Of a stretch of 43,504 bases of DNA, positions 1 to 8,897 are shown one piece after another (positions within the stretch are counted from its first letter, which is position 1; each line of letters opens with the position of its first letter). Position numbers and translations under genes: made by a program. Below the pieces are notes generated by a model. The model was not told the DNA's origin. It saw only the letters and a program-made list of their open reading frames with translations, and did no database searches. The DNA comes from JBHPGW01 sp042569785 (lineage in GTDB: Bacteria > Planctomycetota > Phycisphaerae > Sedimentisphaerales > Anaerobacaceae), in assembly GCA_042569785.1 (NCBI GenBank), contig JBHPGW010000017.1, forward strand, positions 1 through 43,504, in the 5' to 3' direction.

Positions 1-147
1 GCCTTGTCCTCACGACGGCCTAAATGCGAACAGAAAATATTAAAATGCTCTAAACTCAAATTACAGATCATTCCATTGCTTACGCAAAGGCCAATAAATA
101 AACTGAATTTGGCGACAGGCCACCATTCGGGCGGCGATTAAACAAGC
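1..147. other. Window edge, no gene seen
   Basis: This stretch lies downstream of the large secreted-protein gene, which is on the minus strand and stops at 148. I see no convincing reading frame, hairpin or RNA gene in it. Confidence 0.5.
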
Positions 148-3100
148 CTATTTTGATCCGTCAGGGTTAACGTGGTCTATTCTTATCAGGTGCCAGTAGC
201 TTGGGCCGATGTAGCCGTGCCAAATCATGTAATATCTTGTTCCGGTTTCCTTTATTGAACCTACCGGTATTTCGACTTCAAATTTGGCTGCCATTTTATC
301 AGGATTATGTATCCTGCCAGTTATATCCACTCCCCTGTGGTTGCCAATTTCGTAGCTGGAAGATTTTTTCATATATCTAACCCCTGTATTTTTCTCGGGG
401 GCAAACTCCGGGACAGCTTCGTAGGTATACAACTCGAACCTGTTGAGATGGTCGCCAAAGTTGGCACTGTCAACAATACCGTCGGGTATGTACGTTGCCA
501 CCTTAATGGTGTCGTCAGAGCCGATGACAACTACTTTGGTTTCTACCTCTATGGTCAATGGTATGAAGTTACCGTCATCGTTGACCTCGATACAATAATG
601 CTGGGTTGCAGGTTCCGGTGAAACGATCATGAAGTTAGCGGTAAACTCTCGAGCCCTCTTCTCAGGGTTGGTTACTGAATCGAGTCTTAGCTTTGGAGTA
701 TTTTTCATATTGGAGCTGACGCTGTCGGTCTTGAACAAAGTTATCCTGTTGATATAGCTGTCGGGGGCGTCTTTGATCACAGCCTTAACGCTGACAACGA
801 TCATGTCGCCAGTAGTCATCTTCTTTGGCGCGTCAATAGTAATATTGAGCTTGTCTTTGGCAGCGGTTTGTGTGGGCATGGGGATGAGTTTAGTCTTGTC
901 GTCGATGCGGTTGATGGCCTGTGGGCCTTTTACGTTAACTGTGATTACCGGCGAGATAGGAACCATCGGTGACGAGCCGCCGATCCACAGTCGCCATTTG
1001 CCCGGGTTCACCGCCATGTTGACACGCTGATAATTGTCACCGAGTCTGCCCTTGTAGTATATCCAACAGGTTGAGTTTCCTCCTGTTGGCGGCAGAACAT
1101 CAGGGCGATCGAGCTTTGATTTCCATACCCATGAACCAAAACGTTCGGGCTCATTTGTCGGAGCGTTGATTTTTCTGCCAAGCAAACCTGGGCGGAAAGC
1201 AGCGTAACTGCCATCGTCACGAGGCATTCGCAGACCGTCGTCGGGAGAACTGATATAAATAGCAGGATGGTCCAAACTGGAATTGCGCAGATCCCAGTTG
1301 ATCTCGAATGTATCGCCGGGATCGATGGTAATTTCCTGTGATCCTTTAGCAAGTGGTTTGCCGTTTATACTGCTGACAAACAACTTGCCTGCCTTTTCAA
1401 GGATCTTCATTTGTTCTCTGCTTTTTATTCTACCGGTTTGGCCGTCGACCAATCTTAATTCATATTGACCCGGCGAAACAGCTGTTATATCATTAGAATC
1501 GAAGTAGAGGTTTCCAAGCATCCACTCGCCTGTTTCGATAGGCATATCAATTCGATTATCAACTTTGCCTGTCTTTAGATTAACTACATTTATATGGTCG
1601 CCGGGTTGGCCCTTATCGTCTGGGTCTTCGGGCGTCCAGCATATCCTTATCGGCATGCCCTTGACCTGTATGTCCGGGTATACCTCCAAAGGCTCTAACG
1701 GATTGAGGTCAGTATAGGCTTTGGAAGGAAGTATCTTAGTGACAAGGTCACTTGCTGACTTATTGACTTTAATGCTGACAGTTGCCTGCTGGTCGGGATC
1801 GAGTTGCGAGACAGTAGTGGTTGCAAGCTGCTTTAGGTCTTCACGATTTAGAGCGGCAACCCTGACATCGCGTGCGATCATCCCGCCTATATTGCGAACT
1901 GTTACTTGAATCGAATTGCCCTTACCTGGGACAGTCTTTTCGATAATAATTACCGGTGCAATGAAGTACTTGTAGCAAAGCTGGTCATTTTTGCGGACGA
2001 GATCGGTTCTGCTGTATCCATAAAACCCGACTCCCGGCATTATCGGGGACCGCTGTCGAAGGTATCGAACTTCGCGCTCGATCTGCTCAGGTGTTGAAGG
2101 CTTACCCACCGCGAAGGTTCCAAGGGCGATGACAAATTTGTCGATCAGGCCATGTTCTTTAGCCGGATCAATGTAACTATTTAGGCCCCTGCGGTAAGTA
2201 TGATGGCCCCAATAGTTAAAATATACTTCCGGCAGAAGGAAATCTGTATATTTAAAACATTTGGCATGCGATTCGTTCGAGCGGCCCATAACCCAGGGCA
2301 CGAGCAGGCGATCACCTCTATTTTTATAAACTCTTTCCATTGCCTCGGTAGCTTCGGGAGACGGGTTCCCCCATTCGTCCATGGCAATACCGTCACGAAG
2401 TGGACCATGCAGCCCTTGTGACCAGACTTTGACAAATCCCTCAGTGCCGATATTGCCGGAGACGTGAGGCCCGGTGGCCCAGGCAAGTCCCAGGCGTCCG
2501 CGAATCTTTGCCCGGTAATATCCGTAACCGCCCCCTACCCCTGTGTATGTATTAGAATAGATGAGCCTTTCGTTGTCGACAGGGTGAAAATTCGCGAAGT
2601 ACAATTTACGATTCACGACAGGTATCGTTTCTGTTCGCCTTGACTTTTTAATCCCTGCACCGGAAACACTGACGAGAATATCGTGGAGGTCCGCGGCTTG
2701 TGGTTTCCATTTTATACTTGCTACCCTTGCGGAACCTGCTGGCAGTTCTTCGATCAGATATTGGCCAAGGTTTTTCTTCTGCCCGGTTTTCTGTTGAAAC
2801 TTTACATTGACGTTTTTGGCAGTTTTGTTCGTAGTGTTGCGGATGATCGCTCGCAATGTCACCTCATCGCCAGCGATAGGCGGAAACCATGATGTGTATA
2901 TCCCGCCAACAATGTTTGCCTTAGCTTTCTTTTCACCGTACACATAAATATCACGAATATATAATTGGTTATGGTCCGGTTTGGCGGTAACGCGAAGGTA
3001 TCGAGCGTGCAAAGCTATATTAGCTGCCATCACGGTTTGTTTGTCAACAGCAACGATATTTGATCGCGGGACCTTTCGCCAGTTTCGCCCGTCAACAGAG

Positions 3101-3459
3101 GTTGAGATTTCCAGAGCCTCGGTGCCGCCTCCGGTTATAGCAACGCCCAATATCAGGCGTTGAGCTTTCAGGTCCATATCAACCTTAATGTTTTCGCCTT
3201 TTTTCCAGACGATCATTGTACGTCCAGGCCCCTCGGCATCTACAAGGCCGGCAGCTTCTTTGGCTGATTTGCCCTGGGCGGTTACCTTGACACGGGGCGG
3301 ACCGCCGAGGTAGCGAACGTCATTGTTGCCAGAGAGCTGTATACCGTCGATGCAATACTTTTGCCAATCAATTTCTTCAGCGTATATCGACGTTGCAAAT
3401 AATAAGACAAGAGCCGCTGAAAGTAACTTTGCCGAAATGGTTTGTTTGAGCCTGGTCAT
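148..3459 (-). CDS. Large secreted multidomain protein with discoidin-like, CARDB-like and glycosidase-like barrel regions
   Basis: This is a 1103-aa exported protein. The N-terminus MTRLKQTISAKLLSAALVLL is a signal peptide ending near IYA-EE. I chose the ATG at 3459 over an in-frame start at 3492 because AGGAG lies 8 nt upstream of it. Residues about 20-180 resemble an F5/8 type C (discoidin) fold (SVDGRNWRKV, HARYLRVTA). Residues about 185-280 and a second block after about 500 look like CARDB/Ig-type repeats (RNTTNKTAKNVNVKF, VTVRNIGGMIARDVRV). Between them, at about 290-500, lies a region compatible with a TIM-barrel hydrolase, with GIAMDEWGNPSPEA near residue 355 and aromatic-rich stretches. 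The C-terminal half contains further beta-sandwich-like segments. Polysaccharide binding or cleavage outside the cytoplasm is inferred from architecture only. The gene is monocistronic, and its leader holds an inverted repeat covering the ribosome binding site. Confidence 0.8.
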   Translation of the reverse strand: MTRLKQTISAKLLSAALVLLFATSIYAEEIDWQKYCIDGIQLSGNNDVRYLGGPPRVKVTAQGKSAKEAAGLVDAEGPGRTMIVWKKGENIKVDMDLKAQRLILGVAITGGGTEALEISTSVDGRNWRKVPRSNIVAVDKQTVMAANIALHARYLRVTAKPDHNQLYIRDIYVYGEKKAKANIVGGIYTSWFPPIAGDEVTLRAIIRNTTNKTAKNVNVKFQQKTGQKKNLGQYLIEELPAGSARVASIKWKPQAADLHDILVSVSGAGIKKSRRTETIPVVNRKLYFANFHPVDNERLIYSNTYTGVGGGYGYYRAKIRGRLGLAWATGPHVSGNIGTEGFVKVWSQGLHGPLRDGIAMDEWGNPSPEATEAMERVYKNRGDRLLVPWVMGRSNESHAKCFKYTDFLLPEVYFNYWGHHTYRRGLNSYIDPAKEHGLIDKFVIALGTFAVGKPSTPEQIEREVRYLRQRSPIMPGVGFYGYSRTDLVRKNDQLCYKYFIAPVIIIEKTVPGKGNSIQVTVRNIGGMIARDVRVAALNREDLKQLATTTVSQLDPDQQATVSIKVNKSASDLVTKILPSKAYTDLNPLEPLEVYPDIQVKGMPIRICWTPEDPDDKGQPGDHINVVNLKTGKVDNRIDMPIETGEWMLGNLYFDSNDITAVSPGQYELRLVDGQTGRIKSREQMKILEKAGKLFVSSINGKPLAKGSQEITIDPGDTFEINWDLRNSSLDHPAIYISSPDDGLRMPRDDGSYAAFRPGLLGRKINAPTNEPERFGSWVWKSKLDRPDVLPPTGGNSTCWIYYKGRLGDNYQRVNMAVNPGKWRLWIGGSSPMVPISPVITVNVKGPQAINRIDDKTKLIPMPTQTAAKDKLNITIDAPKKMTTGDMIVVSVKAVIKDAPDSYINRITLFKTDSVSSNMKNTPKLRLDSVTNPEKRAREFTANFMIVSPEPATQHYCIEVNDDGNFIPLTIEVETKVVVIGSDDTIKVATYIPDGIVDSANFGDHLNRFELYTYEAVPEFAPEKNTGVRYMKKSSSYEIGNHRGVDITGRIHNPDKMAAKFEVEIPVGSIKETGTRYYMIWHGYIGPSYWHLIRIDHVNPDGSK

Positions 3460-3467
3460 CCTGAAAT

Positions 3468-3588
3468 CTCCTGAAAAATGTGAATATCCCATACTAAATA
3501 CTTAGCCTTGAAACCCAGCCTACCAATACCACAACAATATCAAAAGCTTTTCGATTAAACAACATGTTTTCTGTGAATTTTTCAGGAG
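3468..3588 (-). promoter_or_regulatory. Inverted repeat in the leader that could mask the ribosome binding site
   Basis: CTCCTGAAAAAT at 3468-3479 and ATTTTTCAGGAG at 3577-3588 are perfect 12-bp inverted repeats about 97 nt apart. In the minus-strand transcript the downstream arm contains the AGGAG used by the secreted-protein gene and the upstream arm contains the complementary CTCCT. Pairing would hide the ribosome binding site if transcription starts above 3588. No clear promoter was seen, so this is only a candidate. Confidence 0.4.
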
Positions 3589-3671
3589 CTTGCTTATTGT
3601 TTGACAGCAATGGCAAATTTGTATTGTGTTGAGTCCACGCTAATTAAAATTTAACCGCAAAAACGGAAAAA

Positions 3672-4025
3672 TCAAAAAGTAAACTGTTCTTTGAAAACGG
3701 TTTTGAAATCGTAGAGATCGTCGAAATCTTCTATTGTATCGCTCGGCTGAGCGCTCATCCATTCGTTCTGTATCATCATGTAGACGATCTCGCCGAAATC
3801 CCGCGTTGTTTTTACACCCCAACTGTTGAGCACCAGCATCGCTAATCTACCCCATTTTTCGACAGCTAATTTCTTGAGATTTTGAGTAAGTATCTGTCCA
3901 CTGACGTGGCCCGGCTCGTCAGAGGCTCTTTTGATGGTCTGACCGAGACCCTCATAGACAAATCTGACAGCCTTGTGAGAGAAACGTCCATCTTCTTTTG
4001 CTATTTGTCCAAGGTTCTTTTTCAT
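3672..4025 (-). CDS. Minf_1886 family protein
   Basis: This 117-aa cytoplasmic protein carries the pattern of the Minf_1886 family: YEGLGQTIKRA, then GHVSGQILTQNLKKLAVEKWGRLAMLVLNSWGV, here split by no gap, then DFGEIVYMMI. The family is conserved in planctomycetes and relatives and has no established function. Its ATG overlaps the metG stop by one base (TAATG), so it is the last gene of the argB-to-metG run and is probably translated by coupling. No signal peptide or membrane segment is visible. The C-terminus ends in an acidic/aromatic tail (DDLYDFKTVFKEQFTF). The family assignment is from recalled sequence pattern. Confidence 0.8.
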   Translation of the reverse strand: MKKNLGQIAKEDGRFSHKAVRFVYEGLGQTIKRASDEPGHVSGQILTQNLKKLAVEKWGRLAMLVLNSWGVKTTRDFGEIVYMMIQNEWMSAQPSDTIEDFDDLYDFKTVFKEQFTF

Positions 4026-6028
4026 TAACTTACTCTTTGTCCTGGCTTGGCGCCATCGTCCGCCGAAAGTATGAACAGGTCTTTACCGCCGGTACCTGCT
4101 GCGAGGATCATTCCTTCGGAAATGCCAAACTTCATCTTTCTCGGTTTTAGATTAGCTAAACAGATCACGGTCTTTCCTGTTAGATCTTCGGGCTTATACG
4201 CCTTGGCTATCCCGGCGAAAACACTTTTCTCAATCCCGCCCAGGTCCAATTGCAGGTGCAGCAGTTTGTTGGCGCCCTCGACAGCTTCTGCTTTTATCAC
4301 TTTTGCAATCCGCAGGTCGATCTTAGCGAAATCGTCGATCGTACATTCCGGCGCTATGGGTTCTGCCAGTTCTTCCAGCGGTGTTGTTTGGACTTGAGCC
4401 TCTTTGCTTTCTTCTATCATGGCATTTACTTTCTTTTTGTCTATCCGGTCAATTAAGCGTTCGAATTTGTTTATCTTATAATTTTCCAACAATTTATCGA
4501 TGTTGCCGAAAGTAAGCTCATCGACATTTAGAAAAGCTTCGATCTTTTCGGCGAATTTTGGCAGTATCGGTTTTAAGTATGTGGTGAGTATCTTGACCGC
4601 GTTTATCGTGGCGGTTAGGGTAGTCAGGGTTTTCGCGGTGTCGGTTTTGATCGTTATCCATGGCTGATTTAGTTCGACATACCGGTTAGCGTCATCGGCT
4701 AAAGCAGTGATCGTTCTGACAAGAGATGCGTAGTTAAGATTTTCGTAGTCGTCTATTATCTGTTTCTTTGCCGCGATGAGCGTCTCGGTCAGTTCCCTGC
4801 CCTTATCGTCCAACTGGCCAAGCTGCGAGTCGAATTTTTTCATCAGCATTGGCCCTGATCGGGAAGCGAGGTTTGCGAACTTTCCAACCAGGTTGGAATT
4901 GGTTTTATTTACAAAATCCTCTACGCTTAAATCCAGGTCATCCATTCCTCCGGAAAGTTTACTTGCGTAATAATAACGCAGCGGTTCCGGGTCGAGGTGC
5001 TTTGCGAAAGTGCTGGCCTTTATGAAAGTTCCCTTTGATTTGCTCATTTTTTCGCCGTTGACGGTTAAGAAGCCGTGAACGAAAAGTTTGTTAGCGGTCC
5101 TAAAGCCAGATCCCATCAATGTCGCCGGGAAGAACAGTGCGTGGAAGTACATGATGTCCTTGCCGATGAAGTGATAGAGTTCGTATTCGTCGGAGTTCCA
5201 GAGTTTTTCAAAGTCGAGGCCGTTATTGTCGCAATAGTTTTTAGCCGAAGCCATGTATCCGATCGGTGCATCGAGCCAGACGTAGAAGAATTTATTTTCT
5301 TCGCCTGGTATTTGAAATCCGAAGTAAGGCCCGTCTCTTGAAATGTCCCAGTCTCTAAGGCCTGTAGCAAACCATTCGTCGAGTTTATTCGAAGTGCTTT
5401 TTTGCGTGTAGCCTGTTGCGATAAGCTCCTTGAGCCGATCTTCATAATCAGCCAGCTTGAAGAAACAGTGCTCGCTTTTCTTCCGTACCGGAGCCGTAGA
5501 ACACGTCGAGCAAACAGGGTCTATCAAGTCAGTAGAATGATATGTCCCGCCACATTTATCACATGAATCCCCGTACTGATCGGGGGATTTACACCGTGGG
5601 CAGGTGCCTCTTATATAACGGTCAGGCAGGAACATATTGCAGTTTTCACAATAGCTCTGCTCGATAGTTTTTTTAGTGATCGAGCCTGCTTCTTTTAAGC
5701 GAGCATAGATCAACTCGCTAAAATACTGATTCTCCGAAGAATGTGTTGAATAGTAATTATCGAATTCGATGAAAAAACTGTCAAAATCCGCCTTGTGTTC
5801 TTTATACATCTGCTCGATCAATGTTTCAGGATCAATCCCGGCATTACGGGCGCTTATCATCACTGGCGTTCCATGCGTATCATCGGCGCAAAAATAGAGA
5901 CACTGATTGCCGCACATCTTCTGAAAACGCACCCAGATATCGGTTTGGAGATATTCGACGAGATGTCCTATATGTATTGGGCCGTTTGCGTAAGGCAAAG
6001 CTGATGTCACTACGATTTTGCGAGCCAT
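4025..6028 (-). CDS. metG: Methionyl-tRNA synthetase
   Basis: This 667-aa class I aminoacyl-tRNA synthetase charges tRNA-Met in the cytoplasm. The HIGH motif is in YANGPIHIGHLVEY near residue 20 and the KMSKS motif is in GEKMSKSKGTF near residue 330. Four CxxC pairs between about residues 127 and 181 (CENC, CPRC, CDKC, CSTC) indicate the form with two zinc knuckles. The C-terminal 110 residues, starting near IDDFAKIDLRIAKV, form a Trbp111/EMAPII-type tRNA-binding domain that usually dimerises the enzyme. AAGGG is placed 6 nt before the ATG and overlaps the end of ricT, from which it is separated by 9 nt. It is followed by the Minf_1886 gene with a one-base overlap. The length is normal for a fusion with the tRNA-binding domain. 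Confidence 0.97.
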   Translation of the reverse strand: MARKIVVTSALPYANGPIHIGHLVEYLQTDIWVRFQKMCGNQCLYFCADDTHGTPVMISARNAGIDPETLIEQMYKEHKADFDSFFIEFDNYYSTHSSENQYFSELIYARLKEAGSITKKTIEQSYCENCNMFLPDRYIRGTCPRCKSPDQYGDSCDKCGGTYHSTDLIDPVCSTCSTAPVRKKSEHCFFKLADYEDRLKELIATGYTQKSTSNKLDEWFATGLRDWDISRDGPYFGFQIPGEENKFFYVWLDAPIGYMASAKNYCDNNGLDFEKLWNSDEYELYHFIGKDIMYFHALFFPATLMGSGFRTANKLFVHGFLTVNGEKMSKSKGTFIKASTFAKHLDPEPLRYYYASKLSGGMDDLDLSVEDFVNKTNSNLVGKFANLASRSGPMLMKKFDSQLGQLDDKGRELTETLIAAKKQIIDDYENLNYASLVRTITALADDANRYVELNQPWITIKTDTAKTLTTLTATINAVKILTTYLKPILPKFAEKIEAFLNVDELTFGNIDKLLENYKINKFERLIDRIDKKKVNAMIEESKEAQVQTTPLEELAEPIAPECTIDDFAKIDLRIAKVIKAEAVEGANKLLHLQLDLGGIEKSVFAGIAKAYKPEDLTGKTVICLANLKPRKMKFGISEGMILAAGTGGKDLFILSADDGAKPGQRVS

Positions 6029-6037
6029 ATTTTTCCC

Positions 6038-7042
6038 TTAAGATTGTTTTTTGTCCGGTTGGTCCTGCTCCTGCTTGTCGGAGTCTTTTTTCTGTTTGGG
6101 ATCGTTTTGTGTATCTTCCTGCTTTTTCTTTTTTATCTTCGGCGTTTCGAGGATTTCCAGTTCTTCGACGGGAAAAGCAACTCTTTTTCCATCTTCGAGT
6201 TGAACCATGACCAACTGAGTTAGTATCTGCTTGTCTATAACTATGCCCTGTCCCTGGCTTGTTTTGACCATCGCCTTTTTATTTGGCAGGAATTTTTTTA
6301 GTTCGGTATAAGTTTCATCTTCGTATCTCAAACAGCATTTCAATCTACCGCAGTAGCCTGAAATTTTCGAAGGGTCAAGTGTGGCCTTTTGCATTTTCGC
6401 CATTCGCATATTAACAGGCTTTAAAGCTTTTAGGAACCTGGCACAGCAGCACGGTTGCCCGCAGGTTTCCACATCGCCGAGCAGTTTGGCTTCGTCACGT
6501 GAACCGACCTGTCTCATTTCAATTCTGGTCTGATATTCCTGCGCCAATTTTTTTACCAGTGCGCGGAAATCCACTCTTCCATCAGCCATAAAGTAAAAGA
6601 TAATTCTCTCGCCGCCCAATATGTGGTCGGCATCGACGATCTTCATGTCAAGATCCATCTCCTTGACGAGACGGTTACAGTTTTTCATCTCTTCTTTGGC
6701 GATCTGCCGAAGATGTCTTTTTTCGCTTAAATCGTCTGGGCTCGCGTAGCGGATAAATTTGCCCACAGGCCTGAGCGAAAGATCGATCTGACTGTTGCTA
6801 AAGTATTCATTGATTTCGCTACGGTCTAATTTTAACTGACCGGACTTATACTGCGTAATCGGACCGATTATGGAGCCGATTTGAAGGCCTTTATCGGTTT
6901 TTACTACAACGCGAGTAGGAACTTTAGGGATACTCGGCAGACGATGCTCAAATAAGCCCATCTGGTTCATCCGCCCATATCGTACCAGCATATACTTTCT
7001 ATTTCGAGCCTGTATCGATTTTGCTGTTTTGGTTTTTGCCAT
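6038..7042 (-). CDS. ricT: PSP1/RicT (YaaT) family protein
   Basis: This is a 334-aa member of the PSP1 C-terminal domain family (RicT/YaaT in Bacillus). The diagnostic cysteine-rich core is present: CGQPCCCARF, then KISGYCGRLKCCLRYE near residues 190-240, followed by the typical LPNKKAMVKTSQGQGIV segment. In Bacillus the protein works with RicA and RicF in an iron-sulphur complex that promotes RNase Y-dependent RNA maturation; whether it does so here is unknown. It lies directly downstream of holB, the same neighbour as in many Firmicutes, which supports the assignment. The C-terminal 35 residues are a lysine/glutamine/aspartate-rich tail (KKKQEDTQNDPKQKKDS) that is probably disordered and unlike the conserved core. 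Confidence 0.88.
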   Translation of the reverse strand: MAKTKTAKSIQARNRKYMLVRYGRMNQMGLFEHRLPSIPKVPTRVVVKTDKGLQIGSIIGPITQYKSGQLKLDRSEINEYFSNSQIDLSLRPVGKFIRYASPDDLSEKRHLRQIAKEEMKNCNRLVKEMDLDMKIVDADHILGGERIIFYFMADGRVDFRALVKKLAQEYQTRIEMRQVGSRDEAKLLGDVETCGQPCCCARFLKALKPVNMRMAKMQKATLDPSKISGYCGRLKCCLRYEDETYTELKKFLPNKKAMVKTSQGQGIVIDKQILTQLVMVQLEDGKRVAFPVEELEILETPKIKKKKQEDTQNDPKQKKDSDKQEQDQPDKKQS

Positions 7043-7073
7043 TTTTTGAATCTATCCGCCGTTTCTGTAAAAT

Positions 7074-8180
7074 TTATATGTTACCAGAAATGTTGAAATT
7101 TAACAATAGGTGTTCAAAAATAAGCTTTTCATTGACGTTAGCCTCGATCCACCGCATTGCTTTATAGGCATGGGTGATTTTTTCAGCTGACAACTCCGCA
7201 CCGAACAGTTTAGCTAATTGTTCAATTTGCTCTTTCTGGTCAAAATTAATGATTTCTGTGTCTTCGGTCACGCTTAGCTTCATCGCGTCGTGAAGTGTCG
7301 AGATCACTATCTGGACAATAGTTTTTAAAGCCCTGCGATTAATATCGGCTTTGCTGGTATCTTGTTCGATTTTAGCCCAGTTTAGGGCGATTTTTTTGCT
7401 TTGATCGAGTAAACGCTGAGCCATATCCACCGAATCGGCATACCGGCATTTCGATAGAGATTGGATAATGTCGGTTTTCGTCTGGTAAAGATCGGCGCCG
7501 GCCAGTTCAAGTTTAGCCCACTGGCACCCTTGGCCGATACTGCCCTGTGCGAGACGAGCAAAGTATTTGGCCTGGGTATTCTCCAGACCTATCTGGCTGA
7601 GCTTGTCGATTATTCTATCGGTATCGATGGGGGAAAAACGGATTATCCGGCACCTTGATTTGGTCGTGGCGAGCAATTTCTCAAGCCGGGTGCACAGCAG
7701 GATGATAGTGCAGTATTCCGGCGGCTCTTCCAGTATCTTGAGCAGAGCGTTCTGGGAAGCGGCATTTAGTTTTTCAGCTTCGCTTACGACGAAGACTTTC
7801 CTCGGCGACATCTTAGGTTTGCTCGGAGCCTGTACGATGAGAAACTCACGAATAACATCTATCGGCATATCAATGGGGGCAGCTTTTCCCTTGCCATTTT
7901 TTGTAAATTCTCGAAGCTCCTTGTAAACATGAATGAAATCCGGATGAGAGTTTCCCTCGATTAGTTGGCAGGATTCACACAAACCACAACTGTCGGTAAA
8001 ACCATTTTCAGTAACAGTCTCTTTGCAAAGGAGCATCCTGGCCCATTCGCATGCGGTTTTGAATTTGCCGATACCCTGCAGACCGGCGAAAATATACGCA
8101 TGAGCTGAGCGGTCCACAGCAAACGAACGCTGTAAAATATCGATTGGTTTATCCTGGCAAAAAATTTCTTTAAGTGACAT
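7074..8180 (-). CDS. holB: DNA polymerase III clamp loader subunit delta-prime
   Basis: This 368-aa AAA+ protein is a clamp-loader subunit that helps load the beta clamp on DNA. A P-loop-like GLQGIGKFKTA lies near residue 33. It is followed by a zinc module C-x12-C-x2-C-x2-C (the cysteines of KETVTENGF..SCGLCESC), typical of DnaX/HolB proteins. The conserved AEKLNAASQNALLKILEEPP and the sensor-type SRCRIIRFSP are present. The C-terminal third (helical collar) is weakly conserved, as usual. A 79-nt gap separates it from rdgB upstream and 31 nt from ricT downstream. I see no strong ribosome binding site before its ATG. A gamma/tau paralogue is possible but less likely given the length and the ricT neighbour. 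Confidence 0.9.
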   Translation of the reverse strand: MSLKEIFCQDKPIDILQRSFAVDRSAHAYIFAGLQGIGKFKTACEWARMLLCKETVTENGFTDSCGLCESCQLIEGNSHPDFIHVYKELREFTKNGKGKAAPIDMPIDVIREFLIVQAPSKPKMSPRKVFVVSEAEKLNAASQNALLKILEEPPEYCTIILLCTRLEKLLATTKSRCRIIRFSPIDTDRIIDKLSQIGLENTQAKYFARLAQGSIGQGCQWAKLELAGADLYQTKTDIIQSLSKCRYADSVDMAQRLLDQSKKIALNWAKIEQDTSKADINRRALKTIVQIVISTLHDAMKLSVTEDTEIINFDQKEQIEQLAKLFGAELSAEKITHAYKAMRWIEANVNEKLIFEHLLLNFNISGNI

Positions 8181-8259
8181 AAATAAATCAGTTTAAAAAT
8201 TAAAATATAAAGATCAAAATTTCGGAACCGGCCTTTGGCCGATACTTTTTTATAATTAC

Positions 8260-8871
8260 CTATAGTACAAGTTTTTCTAATAATGGTTTCAATTTTCTGA
8301 TGGCGTTTCCGCGATGAGATATCGCGTTCTTTTGTTGAGCGGTTAACTGAGCAACTGTTTTCTTTAGCTGAGGCACATAGAAGATCGGGTCATAGCCGAA
8401 ACCGTTTTCGCCGAGAGCTTTTTCACAGATCAGTCCTTCCAGCGTTCCTTTGGTTTCGATCAGGACCTTATCGGCTTTTGCTACAGACAGACAGCAGACA
8501 AACCGGGCGGTTCTTTTTTCTTTTGGTATGCCTTCGAGCAAATCGAGGACCTTAGCCATATTTTTATGGTCAAGCAGCGTCCTGTCTTTGTCCTTTTCTC
8601 CGGAAAACCTGGCAGACTTTACGCCGGGTGCGCCTTTTAGGGCATCTACTACGAGGCCCGAATCATCGGCGATAGTCACACAGTCGGTAGCATTGGCATA
8701 ACCGAGAGCTTTCTTACGAGCATTGTCGGCAAAAGTGGCTCCGTCCTCTTCGACCTCCTCGATACCAGCAAAATCAGCCAAGCTAAGCCATTCGAAACAA
8801 TCATCGAGCAAAGCCCGCAACTCGGCAATTTTACCGGGATTGGTAGTAGCAACTAATATCTTCTGCTTCAT
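8260..8871 (-). CDS. rdgB: XTP/dITP pyrophosphatase (HAM1/RdgB family)
   Basis: This 203-aa enzyme hydrolyses XTP, dITP and ITP to the monophosphate and keeps deaminated purines out of DNA and RNA. The N-terminal KILVATTNPGKIAEL holds the S/T-x-N-x-x-K substrate motif. TIADDSGLVVDALKGAPGVKSAR, broken here as TIADDSGLVVDAL and GAPGVKSARFSG, and GFGYDPIF and ISHRGNA are family signatures. I placed the start at the ATG 8871 because family members begin at MKQKILVA-type sequence. An in-frame TTG at 8901 overlaps the argF stop (TTGA) and could instead be used by coupling, adding ten residues. The ATG has no obvious ribosome binding site, so the start is uncertain. Confidence 0.93.
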   Translation of the reverse strand: MKQKILVATTNPGKIAELRALLDDCFEWLSLADFAGIEEVEEDGATFADNARKKALGYANATDCVTIADDSGLVVDALKGAPGVKSARFSGEKDKDRTLLDHKNMAKVLDLLEGIPKEKRTARFVCCLSVAKADKVLIETKGTLEGLICEKALGENGFGYDPIFYVPQLKKTVAQLTAQQKNAISHRGNAIRKLKPLLEKLVL

Positions 8872-8897
8872 GTTAATATTAAAATAAAATGGTCCGG

